58,347 bases of DNA from Lachnospiraceae bacterium (GCA_024680435.1 JAILCK010000323.1:1-58347), one strand, 5' to 3'; shown: positions 27,150-35,571, counted from the first letter of the stretch. Program-made: numbers and translations. The notes: generated by a model not told the origin, from the sequence alone.

Positions 27150-28676
27150 CTATACCCTGGCATCAAATGAAGTGTGCGCAAGCATAACTTTTGAATTAGT
27201 CATTGAAAGCATAGTTTCAATCGGCGCGTTGCAATCTTTGCTTATCTGAGAAGAAAAACTTAAATTATAGCCTTTATCGCTTAATCTTTTATCAAGGAAA
27301 GAAATATTCTTTTCTATAAAATCAAGGCTTTCTTCATTGCTTAAAATAAAATTGGTGGTGATATTTGAGCCCGACAATTTTACGTAAATATCAGCAGGCC
27401 CTAAATTGTTGGTATCAAGGTGAATAAAGGCGCTCACAGAAGAATCGGGAGAGCTCAACCCTCGTTTATTGCTGAACACATATAATTCTCCCGCTTTGTT
27501 TCCGTTTTCACCCTTAAAAGGTATCTGCACATAAGGTATAAAGTGATTTAAAGACTCAATAAAATCAAGGTTATTTGAAAGAGTGTTTAACTGAGTAAGT
27601 ACAGGGCTTTCTTTAGGGAAAATCTGTGCCAGTTCTCTTTGCAAACTTTTTGTATCTTCAAATAACTTTTTATATAAATCCGTTACACTTTCTTTTTCGG
27701 AAATAGTTTCTTTGTTTAAAATCCAATTCTTCTGAATCGCTTTATCTATAGTATTTTTAAGAATCGGTTTTAATATGGTATCAAGCTTTTCAAGAACTTC
27801 CTTTTTGTCAAAAGAAACCGGTTTTTGGATTTTACCTGCACTCTCTTCTTCGTTTTCAGTTACTAAAGGCATCACATTATCCGATGAATCCTTTATTTTC
27901 TGAGTAAGTTTAGGAATAAAAGAGCCCACACTTTCTTCGCTGCTTTCAGCCTCAACCTCCGAAACAGCTTTATTTATAAGAGTTTCAAGTTCTTTTAAAT
28001 CGGTTACATTGCCTTTTTCAAAATTACTTACAATATGCTCTGATATTTCCTTTGAAAATTCTAAAGACATAGTGCTTGATATTTCTGAAAAACTGTTTGT
28101 AACGGATTGCTTGGTGTTTAAATAGTTTTCATATTGCTTTAAGTTTTCCGGAGTTCTCTCAATTCCCATTTTCTGCAAATCCACAATGTATTTAATGGGA
28201 ACTCCCGGATTATTGTAAACATCTTTAAATGAAGAAAGTAGAGATTTTTTGTCAATGGGATTACCGTATTCCATATTTCTTACAGTTAATTCAAGGGTTT
28301 CTGAATTAACCTGAAGCCCCGCCTGCTTAATGGCCATTTCGGCTGTTTGTGACGAATTGGTATTTACATTTAAAGGTCTTAGGGAAACATGTGAATCCGA
28401 TGTTTTGGCAACTTCGAATAAAACGGTCTTGCCTACTTCAAGCATGACTCCGTTTTCCGCCTTGGCGCTTACCAAAACATTGTCTCCTGTCTTAAAGGAA
28501 TACGTTTTATCATCGGATGAAACAATCTTACCAAGGATTGTTTCTCCGTTAGAGAGGCCGTCAAGCAGCTCAAGTAAAGCCAAGTCATTGGCATCCTTGG
28601 CCGAAGCAAGCACATCGATACGATTATCGATGTTTTGAATCTGATTTGTTAAAAAAGAAAGGGGAAAGCCTGCCAT
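27150..28676 (-). CDS. FliK-like protein (YlqG type) of unknown function
   Basis: This 508-residue protein has no signal peptide. Its middle (about 180-360) is low in complexity and rich in Ser, Glu and Lys. The C-terminal third resembles the FliK hook-length control domain: a short strand pattern around FIHLDTNNLGPADIYVKL followed by a helix pair (ESLDFIEKNISFLDKRL). It occupies the place of ylqG between rnhB and ylqH. The FliK resemblance is by pattern and should be treated as an inference. No other flagellar gene is in the window. Confidence 0.7.
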   Translation of the reverse strand: MAGFPLSFLTNQIQNIDNRIDVLASAKDANDLALLELLDGLSNGETILGKIVSSDDKTYSFKTGDNVLVSAKAENGVMLEVGKTVLFEVAKTSDSHVSLRPLNVNTNSSQTAEMAIKQAGLQVNSETLELTVRNMEYGNPIDKKSLLSSFKDVYNNPGVPIKYIVDLQKMGIERTPENLKQYENYLNTKQSVTNSFSEISSTMSLEFSKEISEHIVSNFEKGNVTDLKELETLINKAVSEVEAESSEESVGSFIPKLTQKIKDSSDNVMPLVTENEEESAGKIQKPVSFDKKEVLEKLDTILKPILKNTIDKAIQKNWILNKETISEKESVTDLYKKLFEDTKSLQRELAQIFPKESPVLTQLNTLSNNLDFIESLNHFIPYVQIPFKGENGNKAGELYVFSNKRGLSSPDSSVSAFIHLDTNNLGPADIYVKLSGSNITTNFILSNEESLDFIEKNISFLDKRLSDKGYNLSFSSQISKDCNAPIETMLSMTNSKVMLAHTSFDARV

Positions 28677-28691
28677 TTGTTTGCCTCTGTC

Positions 28692-29450
28692 TTATACGAA
28701 ATTTCCTATAAAAGAATTTCTGTGAATCGGTGTTTTACCATACTTTTTAAGTGCTTCGATATGGTCGGCACTTCCGTAGCCCTTATTTGATTTAAAATTA
28801 TATTCAGGATAGACGGCATCATATTCAACCATCAACCTATCCCTGGTAACTTTAGCCACAATGCTTGCGGCAGCAATGGAGACACTCTTTGCATCTCCCT
28901 TAATTATGGGAACCTGCTTCATTGAAAGCCCCGGAATTGTTACAGCATCATTTAATAGGACATCGGGAACAACGCTTAATTTAGATACAGCATCTCTCAT
29001 GGCTTCATATGTAGCATTTAATATATTTATTTCATCTATTCTTTCAGGCCCCACAAATCCTAAGCCTACACTCACAGCTTCTTCCATTATGACATCATAC
29101 AATTCTTCCCTCTTTTTAGCCGTAAGTTTCTTTGAGTCGTTTAAATAAAGTATTTTAGAGTCTTTGGGCAAAATTACGGCGCCTGCAACCACAGGACCTG
29201 CCAAAGGGCCTCTTCCCACTTCATCTATACCGCATACATACCCTAAGCTTTCATACTTTCTTTCATACTCTTTTAAGCTCTCTATTCTAAGAACCTCTTT
29301 TTCATATGCCAAAAGTTTTTTCTTTGCTAAAAGAATATGCTTTTTAACGCCATCTCTTTCATCAGACGAGAATTCTTTGATTAATTCATTAAGCTTTTCA
29401 TTATCTTCAGTTTTAAATAAATCTCCGATTTCTTTGATGGTTAGTGCCAT
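28692..29450 (-). CDS. rnhB: Ribonuclease HII
   Basis: RNase HII removes single ribonucleotides from DNA and RNA from hybrids. The 252 residues include an N-terminal extension of about 70 residues like that of the B. subtilis enzyme. The catalytic core starts with the DEVGRGPLAGPVV motif (the Asp and Glu of the active site), with further acidic residues in LYLNDSKKL and in LLNDAVTIP. It lies between lepB and the ylqG-like gene, matching the B. subtilis order rbgA-rnhB-ylqG-ylqH except for the inserted lepB. Confidence 0.97.
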   Translation of the reverse strand: MALTIKEIGDLFKTEDNEKLNELIKEFSSDERDGVKKHILLAKKKLLAYEKEVLRIESLKEYERKYESLGYVCGIDEVGRGPLAGPVVAGAVILPKDSKILYLNDSKKLTAKKREELYDVIMEEAVSVGLGFVGPERIDEINILNATYEAMRDAVSKLSVVPDVLLNDAVTIPGLSMKQVPIIKGDAKSVSIAAASIVAKVTRDRLMVEYDAVYPEYNFKSNKGYGSADHIEALKKYGKTPIHRNSFIGNFV

Positions 29451-29455
29451 AACCC

Positions 29456-29998
29456 TTAATTGCCTTTCTCAACAAGTCCGAAGGATGAAAGGGGCCAAAT
29501 TCTCAGCCACGCTTTTCCCAGGATTTCTTTTCTTTTAACTATACTTACTTCATCAAATCGTGAGTCGGATGAGTTATTTCTGTTATCACCAAGAACAAAG
29601 TACTCTCCTTCGCCAAGTGAAATCGGTTCTGCGGCATTTCCCGGATCTTTAATTATTTCTCTTCCGTAAGACTCATCCAATACTTCACCGTTAATATAGA
29701 TATTTCCGTCATAATCAATCTGAACCGTTTCACCGGGAAGTCCTATTACTCTTTTAATGTAGTTTTTACCCGATTTATCTCTGAAAGGAAACACTACTAC
29801 ATCAAATCTTTCAGGATCGTGAAAGTTGTAAGAAATCTTATTTAGAATAAGATTATCTCCGTCATACAAAGTATTCATCATGGAAGGCCCGTTAACTCGG
29901 GTTCTTTGACCAACAAATCTGATTATCAAAAATGATATGATCAACACTCCCAATAAGTATAAACTCATACTAAGTATTTCTTTTAGCTTTTCATTCAT
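29456..29998 (-). CDS. lepB: Signal peptidase I (second copy)
   Basis: This 180-residue membrane-anchored serine protease removes signal peptides from secreted proteins. One N-terminal membrane segment spans about residues 12-28. The catalytic Ser is about residue 39 (NGPSM) and the catalytic Lys about 82 (YIKRVIG). The later motif GDNRNNSSDSR is intact. It overlaps the 3' end of rbgA by 4 bp (ATGA type). A related but distinct copy lies upstream of rbgA. Confidence 0.95.
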   Translation of the reverse strand: MNEKLKEILSMSLYLLGVLIISFLIIRFVGQRTRVNGPSMMNTLYDGDNLILNKISYNFHDPERFDVVVFPFRDKSGKNYIKRVIGLPGETVQIDYDGNIYINGEVLDESYGREIIKDPGNAAEPISLGEGEYFVLGDNRNNSSDSRFDEVSIVKRKEILGKAWLRIWPLSSFGLVEKGN

Positions 29999-30849
29999 GG
30001 TCTCTCTAATGTAATTTTACCGATTTTACCGCTCCTAAAATCGTCTAAAATTATACCCCCTACTTTAAAATAATCTGTGGATGCCCCTTGTTTTAAACAT
30101 CCTCTTTTTTTCGCTATATAGTCCATCATAACGGACTGAGCGGTTGCAAACTGCTCATATTCATCGAGGTTTTGCGTGTTGCAGGTTTCTTCCGATAAGT
30201 CATAGCGTTCTTTTAAAAGATTGGGATAATTGTCTTTTAAGAACAATAAAAGCTCTCCCGCAAGTTCTTCGGTTACCAAAATTTCGTCATTAATGGAGCC
30301 AAGAAAAGCAAGATTAAGCCCAACATTTTTATCTTCAAACTTTGGCCACAGAATACCCGGTGTATCCAAAAGTTCCAAGCTTGAATCAATCTTTATCCAC
30401 TGCTTACCAACCGTCACACCCGGTTTATTGCCGGCCTTTGCCACGTTTCTTCCTGAATAAGCATTGATAAATGTCGATTTTCCTACATTCGGAATTCCCA
30501 CGACCATAGCCCTTATGGGCTGATTCTTTATCCCTTTTGAAAGGTTACGCTCTATTTTTTCTTTACAAACTTCCTTTACGGCAGGCAAAACGGACCTTAA
30601 ACCTTCTTTGTTTTTGGAATTAACAAAGACAGCTTTAATGCCCTTACTCAAAAAGTATTCTTTCCATTCTTCGTTAATATTTTTATCGGCCAAATCAGCC
30701 TTATTCATCACCACAAGACGTGATTTGTTTTGAGACATTTTATCAATATCCGGGTTTCTGCTTGATAAAGGAGCTCTCGCGTCAAGAATCTCAATAACAA
30801 GATCGATTAGCTTCATCTCGCTTTCCATCATCTTTCTTGCTTTATTCAT
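29995..30849 (-). CDS. rbgA: Ribosome biogenesis GTPase RbgA (YlqF), start uncertain
   Basis: RbgA is a circularly permuted GTPase needed late in 50S assembly. The G motifs occur in permuted order: G4 (VVMNKAD), then G1 (GIPNVGKST), then G3 (LDTPGIL). The coordinates given use the first standard start, the ATG at 30849, which has no ribosome-binding site. In the same frame just upstream, codons read INWYPGH before that Met, the conserved opening of this family (MTIQWFPGHM in B. subtilis). The frame is open back to a TAA at 30907-30909. So the true protein almost certainly starts further upstream on a rare codon; ATA at 30906, 5 nt after AGGTGA, is the best candidate. See the finding. Confidence 0.93.
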   Translation of the reverse strand: MNKARKMMESEMKLIDLVIEILDARAPLSSRNPDIDKMSQNKSRLVVMNKADLADKNINEEWKEYFLSKGIKAVFVNSKNKEGLRSVLPAVKEVCKEKIERNLSKGIKNQPIRAMVVGIPNVGKSTFINAYSGRNVAKAGNKPGVTVGKQWIKIDSSLELLDTPGILWPKFEDKNVGLNLAFLGSINDEILVTEELAGELLLFLKDNYPNLLKERYDLSEETCNTQNLDEYEQFATAQSVMMDYIAKKRGCLKQGASTDYFKVGGIILDDFRSGKIGKITLERP

Positions 30850-30915
30850 ATGGCCCGGATACCAGTTGATTGTTTTTCTTTGAATATCGTTATTTATATT
30901 ACTTATTTAAATCAC

Positions 30916-31503
30916 CTACTTTACAAACCCTATATATTCTAAGTTTTTAGAAAGTTTAAACCACACTTTTCCGATAATATACTCTTTTTTAACAACGCCT
31001 ATATTACCAAATCTTGAATCTTCACTAAAGTTTCTGTTATCGCCCAAAACAAAATACTCATCGTCTTTTAAAACCACTTCATTTTCGGCGATACCGGGAT
31101 CTGCGATTTTATCATACAAATCCCCTTCATCAAGCTTTTCACCGTTTATATAGACATATCCGTCTCTGATAAGTACCTTATCTTCCGGCGTTCCTATAAC
31201 TCTTTTAACATAATAATGGGAGTTTTCATTTCCGTTTGGGACAAAAGAAATCACATCCCCATATTTTGGAGACGACACCTGATATATAAATCTGTCAATC
31301 AATATATGCTGGCCCGCATATAGTCCCGGAGCCATTGAGTTTCCGATAACATTGGTTCTTAACCCGAAAACATAAATCAAAACCACTGCCATAAGTGCTG
31401 AAATGCCCACCCAGAAAGCCCAGCTGAATATTTCTTTAAACACATCGGCATCAATCTTTTTTCTTCTTTTTCTGTTAAAATCAAGTCCGCCTCTTCTTTT
31501 CAT
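30916..31503 (-). CDS. lepB: Signal peptidase I (first copy)
   Basis: This 195-residue signal peptidase starts with a very basic cytoplasmic tail (KRRGGLDFNRKRRKK), then one membrane segment (about 28-47). The catalytic Ser is about 56 (GNSMAPG), Lys about 100 (YYVKRVIG), and GDNRNFSEDSR follows. The track begins at 31548, but those first 15 residues are a translation of the preceding terminator and promoter; the ATG at 31503 is more plausible. No ribosome-binding site precedes it, and a TATAAT lies only 9 bp upstream, so the mRNA may be nearly leaderless. It heads the rbgA operon. Confidence 0.92.
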   Translation of the reverse strand: MKRRGGLDFNRKRRKKIDADVFKEIFSWAFWVGISALMAVVLIYVFGLRTNVIGNSMAPGLYAGQHILIDRFIYQVSSPKYGDVISFVPNGNENSHYYVKRVIGTPEDKVLIRDGYVYINGEKLDEGDLYDKIADPGIAENEVVLKDDEYFVLGDNRNFSEDSRFGNIGVVKKEYIIGKVWFKLSKNLEYIGFVK

Positions 31504-31512
31504 AACTAGTTT

Positions 31513-31541
31513 ATTATAACAGAATAAAAGAAAACAAAAAA
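31513..31541 (-). promoter_or_regulatory. Candidate promoter of the lepB-rbgA operon
   Basis: On the minus strand a perfect -10 TATAAT lies at 31513-31518. The base at 17-bp spacing for a -35 is only TTTTTT, the T-run of the rplS terminator. The -10 is just 9 bp from the lepB ATG. Confidence 0.5.
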
Positions 31542-31564
31542 GGAACAATTACTTAATTGTTCCT
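31532..31564 (-). terminator. Intrinsic terminator after rplS
   Basis: On the minus strand GGAACAATT pairs with AATTGTTCC around a four-base loop, followed by six T residues. It closes the SRP/ribosome operon 11 bp after the rplS stop codon. Confidence 0.9.
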
Positions 31565-31575
31565 TTCTGCACGAA

Positions 31576-31923
31576 TTATTTAACGATTTCTTTAACCTTA
31601 GCTGCTTTACCTACACGGCTTCTTAAGTAGTTAAGTTTAGCTCTTCTTACTTTACCCTTTCTGACAACTTCAATCTTGTCAACATTAGGGCTGTGTAAAG
31701 GCCAGGTCTTTTCAACGCCAACACCATTGGAGCTCTTTCTTACTGTAAAGGTTTCACGGTTGCTTCCGCCCTGTCTCTTAAGAACAGTACCTTCAAATAC
31801 CTGAATTCTTTCCTTGTCGCCTTCTTTGATCTTAGCGTATACCTTAACGGTATCACCAACTTCGAACTGGGCAACGTTTTCTTTTAACTGAGCAGCTTCA
31901 ATGTTCTTAATAATGTCGTTCAT
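31576..31923 (-). CDS. rplS: 50S ribosomal protein L19
   Basis: L19 is a large-subunit protein near the 30S-50S interface. The track start at 32007 is too early; the ATG at 31923, preceded by AAGGAGGAAC, gives 115 residues, the normal family length. The sequence shows [33 protein letters not shown] and the basic [17 protein letters not shown] end. It has its own promoter inside the end of trmD, with an untranslated leader of roughly 70 nt. Confidence 0.97.
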   Translation of the reverse strand: MNDIIKNIEAAQLKENVAQFEVGDTVKVYAKIKEGDKERIQVFEGTVLKRQGGSNRETFTVRKSSNGVGVEKTWPLHSPNVDKIEVVRKGKVRRAKLNYLRSRVGKAAKVKEIVK

Positions 31924-31991
31924 TTTGTTCCTCCTTATATAGCAGATGTTCTTAATACACTTCGTAACAGAGGACCATCCGTATTGACAAC
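31924..31991 (-). promoter_or_regulatory. rplS 5' leader, possible L19 autoregulatory element
   Basis: The leader between the estimated start of transcription and the rplS RBS is about 70 nt. It contains AATAC...GTATT complementarity, and a TCCTC at 31970-31974 that could pair with GAGGA of the ribosome-binding site. L19 leaders are known in Firmicutes; whether this is one was not tested against a covariance model. Confidence 0.35.
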
Positions 31992-31997
31992 GTTCGT

Positions 31998-32026
31998 ATT
32001 TTATCACAAATGCCTAACTATTGCAA
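31998..32026 (-). promoter_or_regulatory. Candidate internal promoter for rplS
   Basis: On the minus strand TTGCAA and TAAAAT are separated by 17 bp; the -35 lies in the last codons of trmD. Confidence 0.55.
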
Positions 32027-32769
32027 GACTTTTGCTTTCTTCTTTTTTTCTTTTCTTCTACCGGATGATCCAATATATATTTTTCATAAAGGTCGGGGCG
32101 AATTTTCTTAGTCTTAATAATCGACTGCTCCAATCTCCATTTTTCTACATTTGCATGATGACCGCTTAAGAGTATTTCAGGCACTTTTTTCCCGTGCCAT
32201 TCTTCGGGTCTTGAATACTGTGGGTATTCAAGCAATCCGTCTGAAAAAGACTCAGTAACAGAGGACTCACTGTTACTTAAAACCCCGGGCACAAGTCTTG
32301 AAATACAGTCAATCATTACCATTGCAGGAAGTTCACCTCCCGTTAGCACATAATCTCCTATGGAAACATAGTCGGTAACAACTTCTTCCAAAACTCTTTC
32401 ATCTATTCCTTCATAATGGCCACAAAGAAATATCAAATCTTCCTCTTTTGAAAAATCCAAAGCCATAGACTGATTGAAGGTATATCCTCCGGGAGTCACA
32501 TAGATTACTCTGGCACGTTTTCTTCCAGCCTCTTCTATTTTCTTTTGAACTGCTTCACATGAATCATATACGGGCTGAGCCTGCATAAGCATTCCGGCTC
32601 CTCCACCGTAAGTATAGTCATCAACCTTATTGTGCTTATCCAATGTATAGTCTCTAATCTGAACAGCGTCTAAGGTTATGTAGTTTTTCGAAACGGCCCT
32701 CCCTATAATGCTGGTATTTAACCCATCAAGCACCATTTCGGGGAAAAGCGTAAGTACGTGAAAATTCAT
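32014..32769 (-). CDS. trmD: tRNA (guanine-N1)-methyltransferase
   Basis: TrmD methylates G37 of tRNAs with a G at 36, preventing frameshifts. The 251 residues show the knotted SAM-binding core: YGGGAGMLMQAQP, VIYVTPGGYTFNQ, LCGHYEGIDERV and SIGDYVLTGGELPAM. The C-terminal tail is Lys-rich (EEKKKRRKQK). It overlaps the end of rimM by 4 bp. This is the classic order rimM-trmD-rplS. Confidence 0.98.
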   Translation of the reverse strand: MNFHVLTLFPEMVLDGLNTSIIGRAVSKNYITLDAVQIRDYTLDKHNKVDDYTYGGGAGMLMQAQPVYDSCEAVQKKIEEAGRKRARVIYVTPGGYTFNQSMALDFSKEEDLIFLCGHYEGIDERVLEEVVTDYVSIGDYVLTGGELPAMVMIDCISRLVPGVLSNSESSVTESFSDGLLEYPQYSRPEEWHGKKVPEILLSGHHANVEKWRLEQSIIKTKKIRPDLYEKYILDHPVEEKKKRRKQKSCNS

Positions 32770-33275
32770 TCAAACAATCCTTCCATAACATGAATTGTCA
32801 TTTTACCTTCTTTGATATCCACATTTTTGATGCAATCCTTGATTGCAGGGACCAAGACTTTCTTTGAATCCTCTTTTTCTATTTCATAAACGTCGTTTGC
32901 ACCCGTTTGATAAACCTCGGATACAATACCGATCAAATTATTATCTTCGTCAAAAACTTTAAGCCCAATCAAATCGGCTATAAAATACTCATCCTTTTCG
33001 CATTTAACAGCCATATCTCTTGTTACAAGGAGTGACGCATTTTTAAGCTTAAGGGCGTCATCCATCGTATCTATGCCTTCGAATTTAATGATAACAAACT
33101 GCTTAAAAAACTTAACGGAAAGAAGCTTAACTCTTCTTTGGTTCTTTTTATCATCAAGTATCAGTTCTTTACACTTTTTAAAGCGTTTAACATCATCTGT
33201 AGTAGGATATACCTTTACTTCACCATGTACACCATGTGCTGTTGTAATAATACCTACAGTTAATAAGTCTTCCAT
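32766..33275 (-). CDS. rimM: Ribosome maturation factor RimM
   Basis: RimM binds S19 and helps mature the head of the 30S subunit. The 169 residues have the N-terminal barrel (TVGIITTAHGVHGEVKVYPTT) and a C-terminal PRC-like barrel (YFIADLIGLKVFDEDN, GANDVYEIEKEDSKKVLVPAI). The RBS is AAAGAGG. An inverted repeat lies in the 51-bp gap after khpA, just before this gene. Confidence 0.96.
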   Translation of the reverse strand: MEDLLTVGIITTAHGVHGEVKVYPTTDDVKRFKKCKELILDDKKNQRRVKLLSVKFFKQFVIIKFEGIDTMDDALKLKNASLLVTRDMAVKCEKDEYFIADLIGLKVFDEDNNLIGIVSEVYQTGANDVYEIEKEDSKKVLVPAIKDCIKNVDIKEGKMTIHVMEGLFE

Positions 33276-33292
33276 AAATCCTCTTTACAAAG

Positions 33293-33320
33293 ATAGGGGT
33301 ACCCAATCGGATACCCCTAT
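33293..33320. repeat. Strong inverted repeat between khpA and rimM
   Basis: ATAGGGGTA pairs with TACCCCTAT around a ten-base loop. On the plus strand it is followed by TTTCTTTTT and would look like a terminator, but no plus-strand gene precedes it. On the minus strand, the direction of transcription, no T-run follows, so it may be a pause, processing or attenuation element. Confidence 0.7.
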
Positions 33321-33326
33321 TTCTTT

Positions 33327-33566
33327 TTAAATGATTTCCACATCTACTCTTGAGTTATCTTTTGAGCTTGCTGCCTTAACAACGGCACGAATTGCTTTTG
33401 CAATACGTCCCTGCTTTCCGATAACTTTACCCATGTCAGACTGAGCAACGTGTAATTCAATAACCACGCTTCTGCCTTCAGTACGTTCTTTAACTACAAC
33501 TTCATCGGGGTTTTCCACAAGAGCTTTTGCGATAACTTCGACCAATTCTCTCATATCCGCCTCCAT
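33327..33566 (-). CDS. khpA: KH-domain RNA-binding protein KhpA
   Basis: This 79-residue protein is a single KH domain with the GxxG loop GKQG (VIGKQGRIAKAIRAV). Family members (YlqC/KhpA) bind RNA, usually with KhpB/Jag. It sits between rpsP and rimM, the usual place in Firmicutes. The Asp/Glu-rich N-terminus (MEADMRELVEVIAKAL) is typical. Confidence 0.95.
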   Translation of the reverse strand: MEADMRELVEVIAKALVENPDEVVVKERTEGRSVVIELHVAQSDMGKVIGKQGRIAKAIRAVVKAASSKDNSRVDVEII

Positions 33567-33595
33567 AAGTTTTTAGCAAACCTGATTATTGAATA

Positions 33596-33841
33596 TTACT
33601 TTGTAATATTGGCATTCTTGAAGAGTCTGCTAACAACTTCTGTAGGCTGAGCACCATTTGCAAGCCACTTCTTTGCTGCTTCTTCATCAACCTTAACTGC
33701 TGCGGGTTCAACGTTGGGATCGTATGTTCCGATTTCTGCGATGAACTTACCGTCTCTGGGGGATCTTGAATCTGCTACAATAATTCTATAAAAAGGAGCT
33801 TTCTTCTGACCCATTCTTCTTAATCTGATTTTAACTGCCAT
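33596..33841 (-). CDS. rpsP: 30S ribosomal protein S16
   Basis: S16 is a small, basic assembly protein of the 30S subunit. The ATG at 33841 sits 8 nt after GGAGG and gives 81 residues starting [14 protein letters not shown]; the track's earlier GTG adds three residues and lies within the ribosome-binding region. Family features are [28 protein letters not shown]. It lies between ffh and khpA. Confidence 0.98.
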   Translation of the reverse strand: MAVKIRLRRMGQKKAPFYRIIVADSRSPRDGKFIAEIGTYDPNVEPAAVKVDEEAAKKWLANGAQPTEVVSRLFKNANITK

Positions 33842-33876
33842 TTTATTCACCTCCGGCTAAATGTAAAAAATATTTA

Positions 33877-35226
33877 TTAGAAAGGAAATCTTCCTTTTCT
33901 GCCACCAAATTTACCCATCATTTGTGGGAACTGTTTCATCATTTTCTGTGATTGCTCAAATTGCTTAATGAAACGATTGACTTCAGCAATATCAACTCCC
34001 GCGCCTTTAGCTATTCTAAACTTTCTTTGAGGGTTCATAAGCTTAGGATTTGCTCTTTCTTTAGGAGTCATGCTAAGCACTATTGCTTCAGTCTTTTTTA
34101 ATTTCTTTTCGGATTCATCCGAATCGATATCATTAACTTTCATTCCCATACCGGGCATCATAGCCATTATCGAAGCTAAACCACCCATTTTTTTCATGGC
34201 CTGCATACTTTCAAGGTAGTCATTAAAATCAAACTTACCTTTCTTTAAGCGAGATACCATTTCCTTATCTTTTGAAGCATCTCTGTCGGCATTTGCCGCC
34301 TCAGCCTTCTCGATAAGGGATAAAACATCGCCCATTCCAAGTATTCTGTTTGCCATACGGTCGGGATAGAAAGGCTCTATCTCATCAAGTTTTTCACCGT
34401 TTGATACAAATAAAATCGGTTTTCCGGTCACCGCCTTAACTGAAAGTGCCGCACCGCCTCTGGTATCGCCGTCAGCCTTGGAAAGAATAACGCCATCCAA
34501 ACCGACTTTTTCATTAAACTCGTTTGCAACGTTGACAGCATCCTGACCAAGCATTGCATCGATAACCAAGAGAGTCTTGAAAACATCTACATTTGACTTT
34601 ATTTCCACAAGCTCGCTCATCATATCTTCGTCGACATGAAGACGGCCCGCCGTATCCAAAATTACAACATTAAATCCGTTTTTAACGGCATAGTCATAAG
34701 CATTTTTAGCTATAACGGAAGGCTTTGTATCAGTTCCCATTTCGAAAACTTCACATCCTATTTTTTCACCGTTACGCTTTAACTGATCTATCGCAGCCGG
34801 TCTGTAAATATCACAGGCTGCAAGCAAAGTCTTTTTACTTTTAAGCTTTAATCTTCCCGCAATCTTTGCGGCTGCCGTAGTTTTACCTGCACCTTGTAAA
34901 CCGCAAAGCATAAAAACCGTAACTTCTTTACCGGGCTTAAATGTAAGCTCAGTAACTTCGCTTCCCATAAGAGAAGTCATTTCTTCATTAACGATTTTAA
35001 TTACCATTTGGCCCGGGTTAATGCCTTCCAAAACATCCTGCCCCACGGCACGCTCGGTAACTGCATTTATAAACTGTTTAACGACCTTAAAGTTAACATC
35101 CGCTTCAAGCAATGCCATCTTAACGTCTTTAAGCGCCGCTCTGACATCATCTTCGGAAAGTCGTCCTTTGCCTTTAAGGTTTTTGAAAACGTTTTGAAGT
35201 TTTTCTGTCAAACTTTCAAAAGCCAT
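33877..35226 (-). CDS. ffh: Signal recognition particle protein Ffh
   Basis: Ffh is the GTPase of the signal recognition particle that targets membrane proteins to the translocon with FtsY. The 449 residues show the N domain (1-90), then the G domain with GLQGAGKTTAAAK (about 108-120), DIYRPAA, DTAGR and SKADGD. The C-terminal M domain (from about 300) is rich in Met. The gene for the SRP RNA was not found in this window. It starts 3 bp after ylxM. Confidence 0.98.
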   Translation of the reverse strand: MAFESLTEKLQNVFKNLKGKGRLSEDDVRAALKDVKMALLEADVNFKVVKQFINAVTERAVGQDVLEGINPGQMVIKIVNEEMTSLMGSEVTELTFKPGKEVTVFMLCGLQGAGKTTAAAKIAGRLKLKSKKTLLAACDIYRPAAIDQLKRNGEKIGCEVFEMGTDTKPSVIAKNAYDYAVKNGFNVVILDTAGRLHVDEDMMSELVEIKSNVDVFKTLLVIDAMLGQDAVNVANEFNEKVGLDGVILSKADGDTRGGAALSVKAVTGKPILFVSNGEKLDEIEPFYPDRMANRILGMGDVLSLIEKAEAANADRDASKDKEMVSRLKKGKFDFNDYLESMQAMKKMGGLASIMAMMPGMGMKVNDIDSDESEKKLKKTEAIVLSMTPKERANPKLMNPQRKFRIAKGAGVDIAEVNRFIKQFEQSQKMMKQFPQMMGKFGGRKGRFPF

Positions 35227-35229
35227 CTA

Positions 35230-35571
35230 TTATAAATCCTCGACAATACTGATTAATCTGCTTTTTAATTCCTGCTTGGATGCATCATCCAAATTCTTGT
35301 TTGATTCGATAATCGCCTCTATGTTTTCGATTTCGGTTTTTATCTGCTGAAAGCGCTTAATAAGCCCAAGCTTATCTTCGTATTCCTGCAATGACTTGTC
35401 GCAACGCTTTATCAAATCATGAATGCCCTGTCTTGATATTCCTTCCTCTTCGGAAAGCTCAGACAATGACAAATCGTTAAACACAGCTTCTGAGTATATT
35501 TTTTGCTGGTGATTTGTAAGTAATTCACCGTAAAAATCAAATAACAACCCACGTTCAATTATCTTGTCCAT
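35230..35571 (-). CDS. ylxM: YlxM-family DNA-binding/SRP-associated protein
   Basis: The 113 residues are a helix-turn-helix protein of the YlxM (UPF0122) family: LLFDFYGELLTNHQQKIYSE and LSLSELSEEEGISRQGIHDLIKRC. It is generally found just before ffh. It is thought to influence SRP function; evidence from this sequence is limited to family and position. It is first in the operon, with AGAGGTG as the RBS and a strong promoter upstream. Confidence 0.95.
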   Translation of the reverse strand: MDKIIERGLLFDFYGELLTNHQQKIYSEAVFNDLSLSELSEEEGISRQGIHDLIKRCDKSLQEYEDKLGLIKRFQQIKTEIENIEAIIESNKNLDDASKQELKSRLISIVEDL

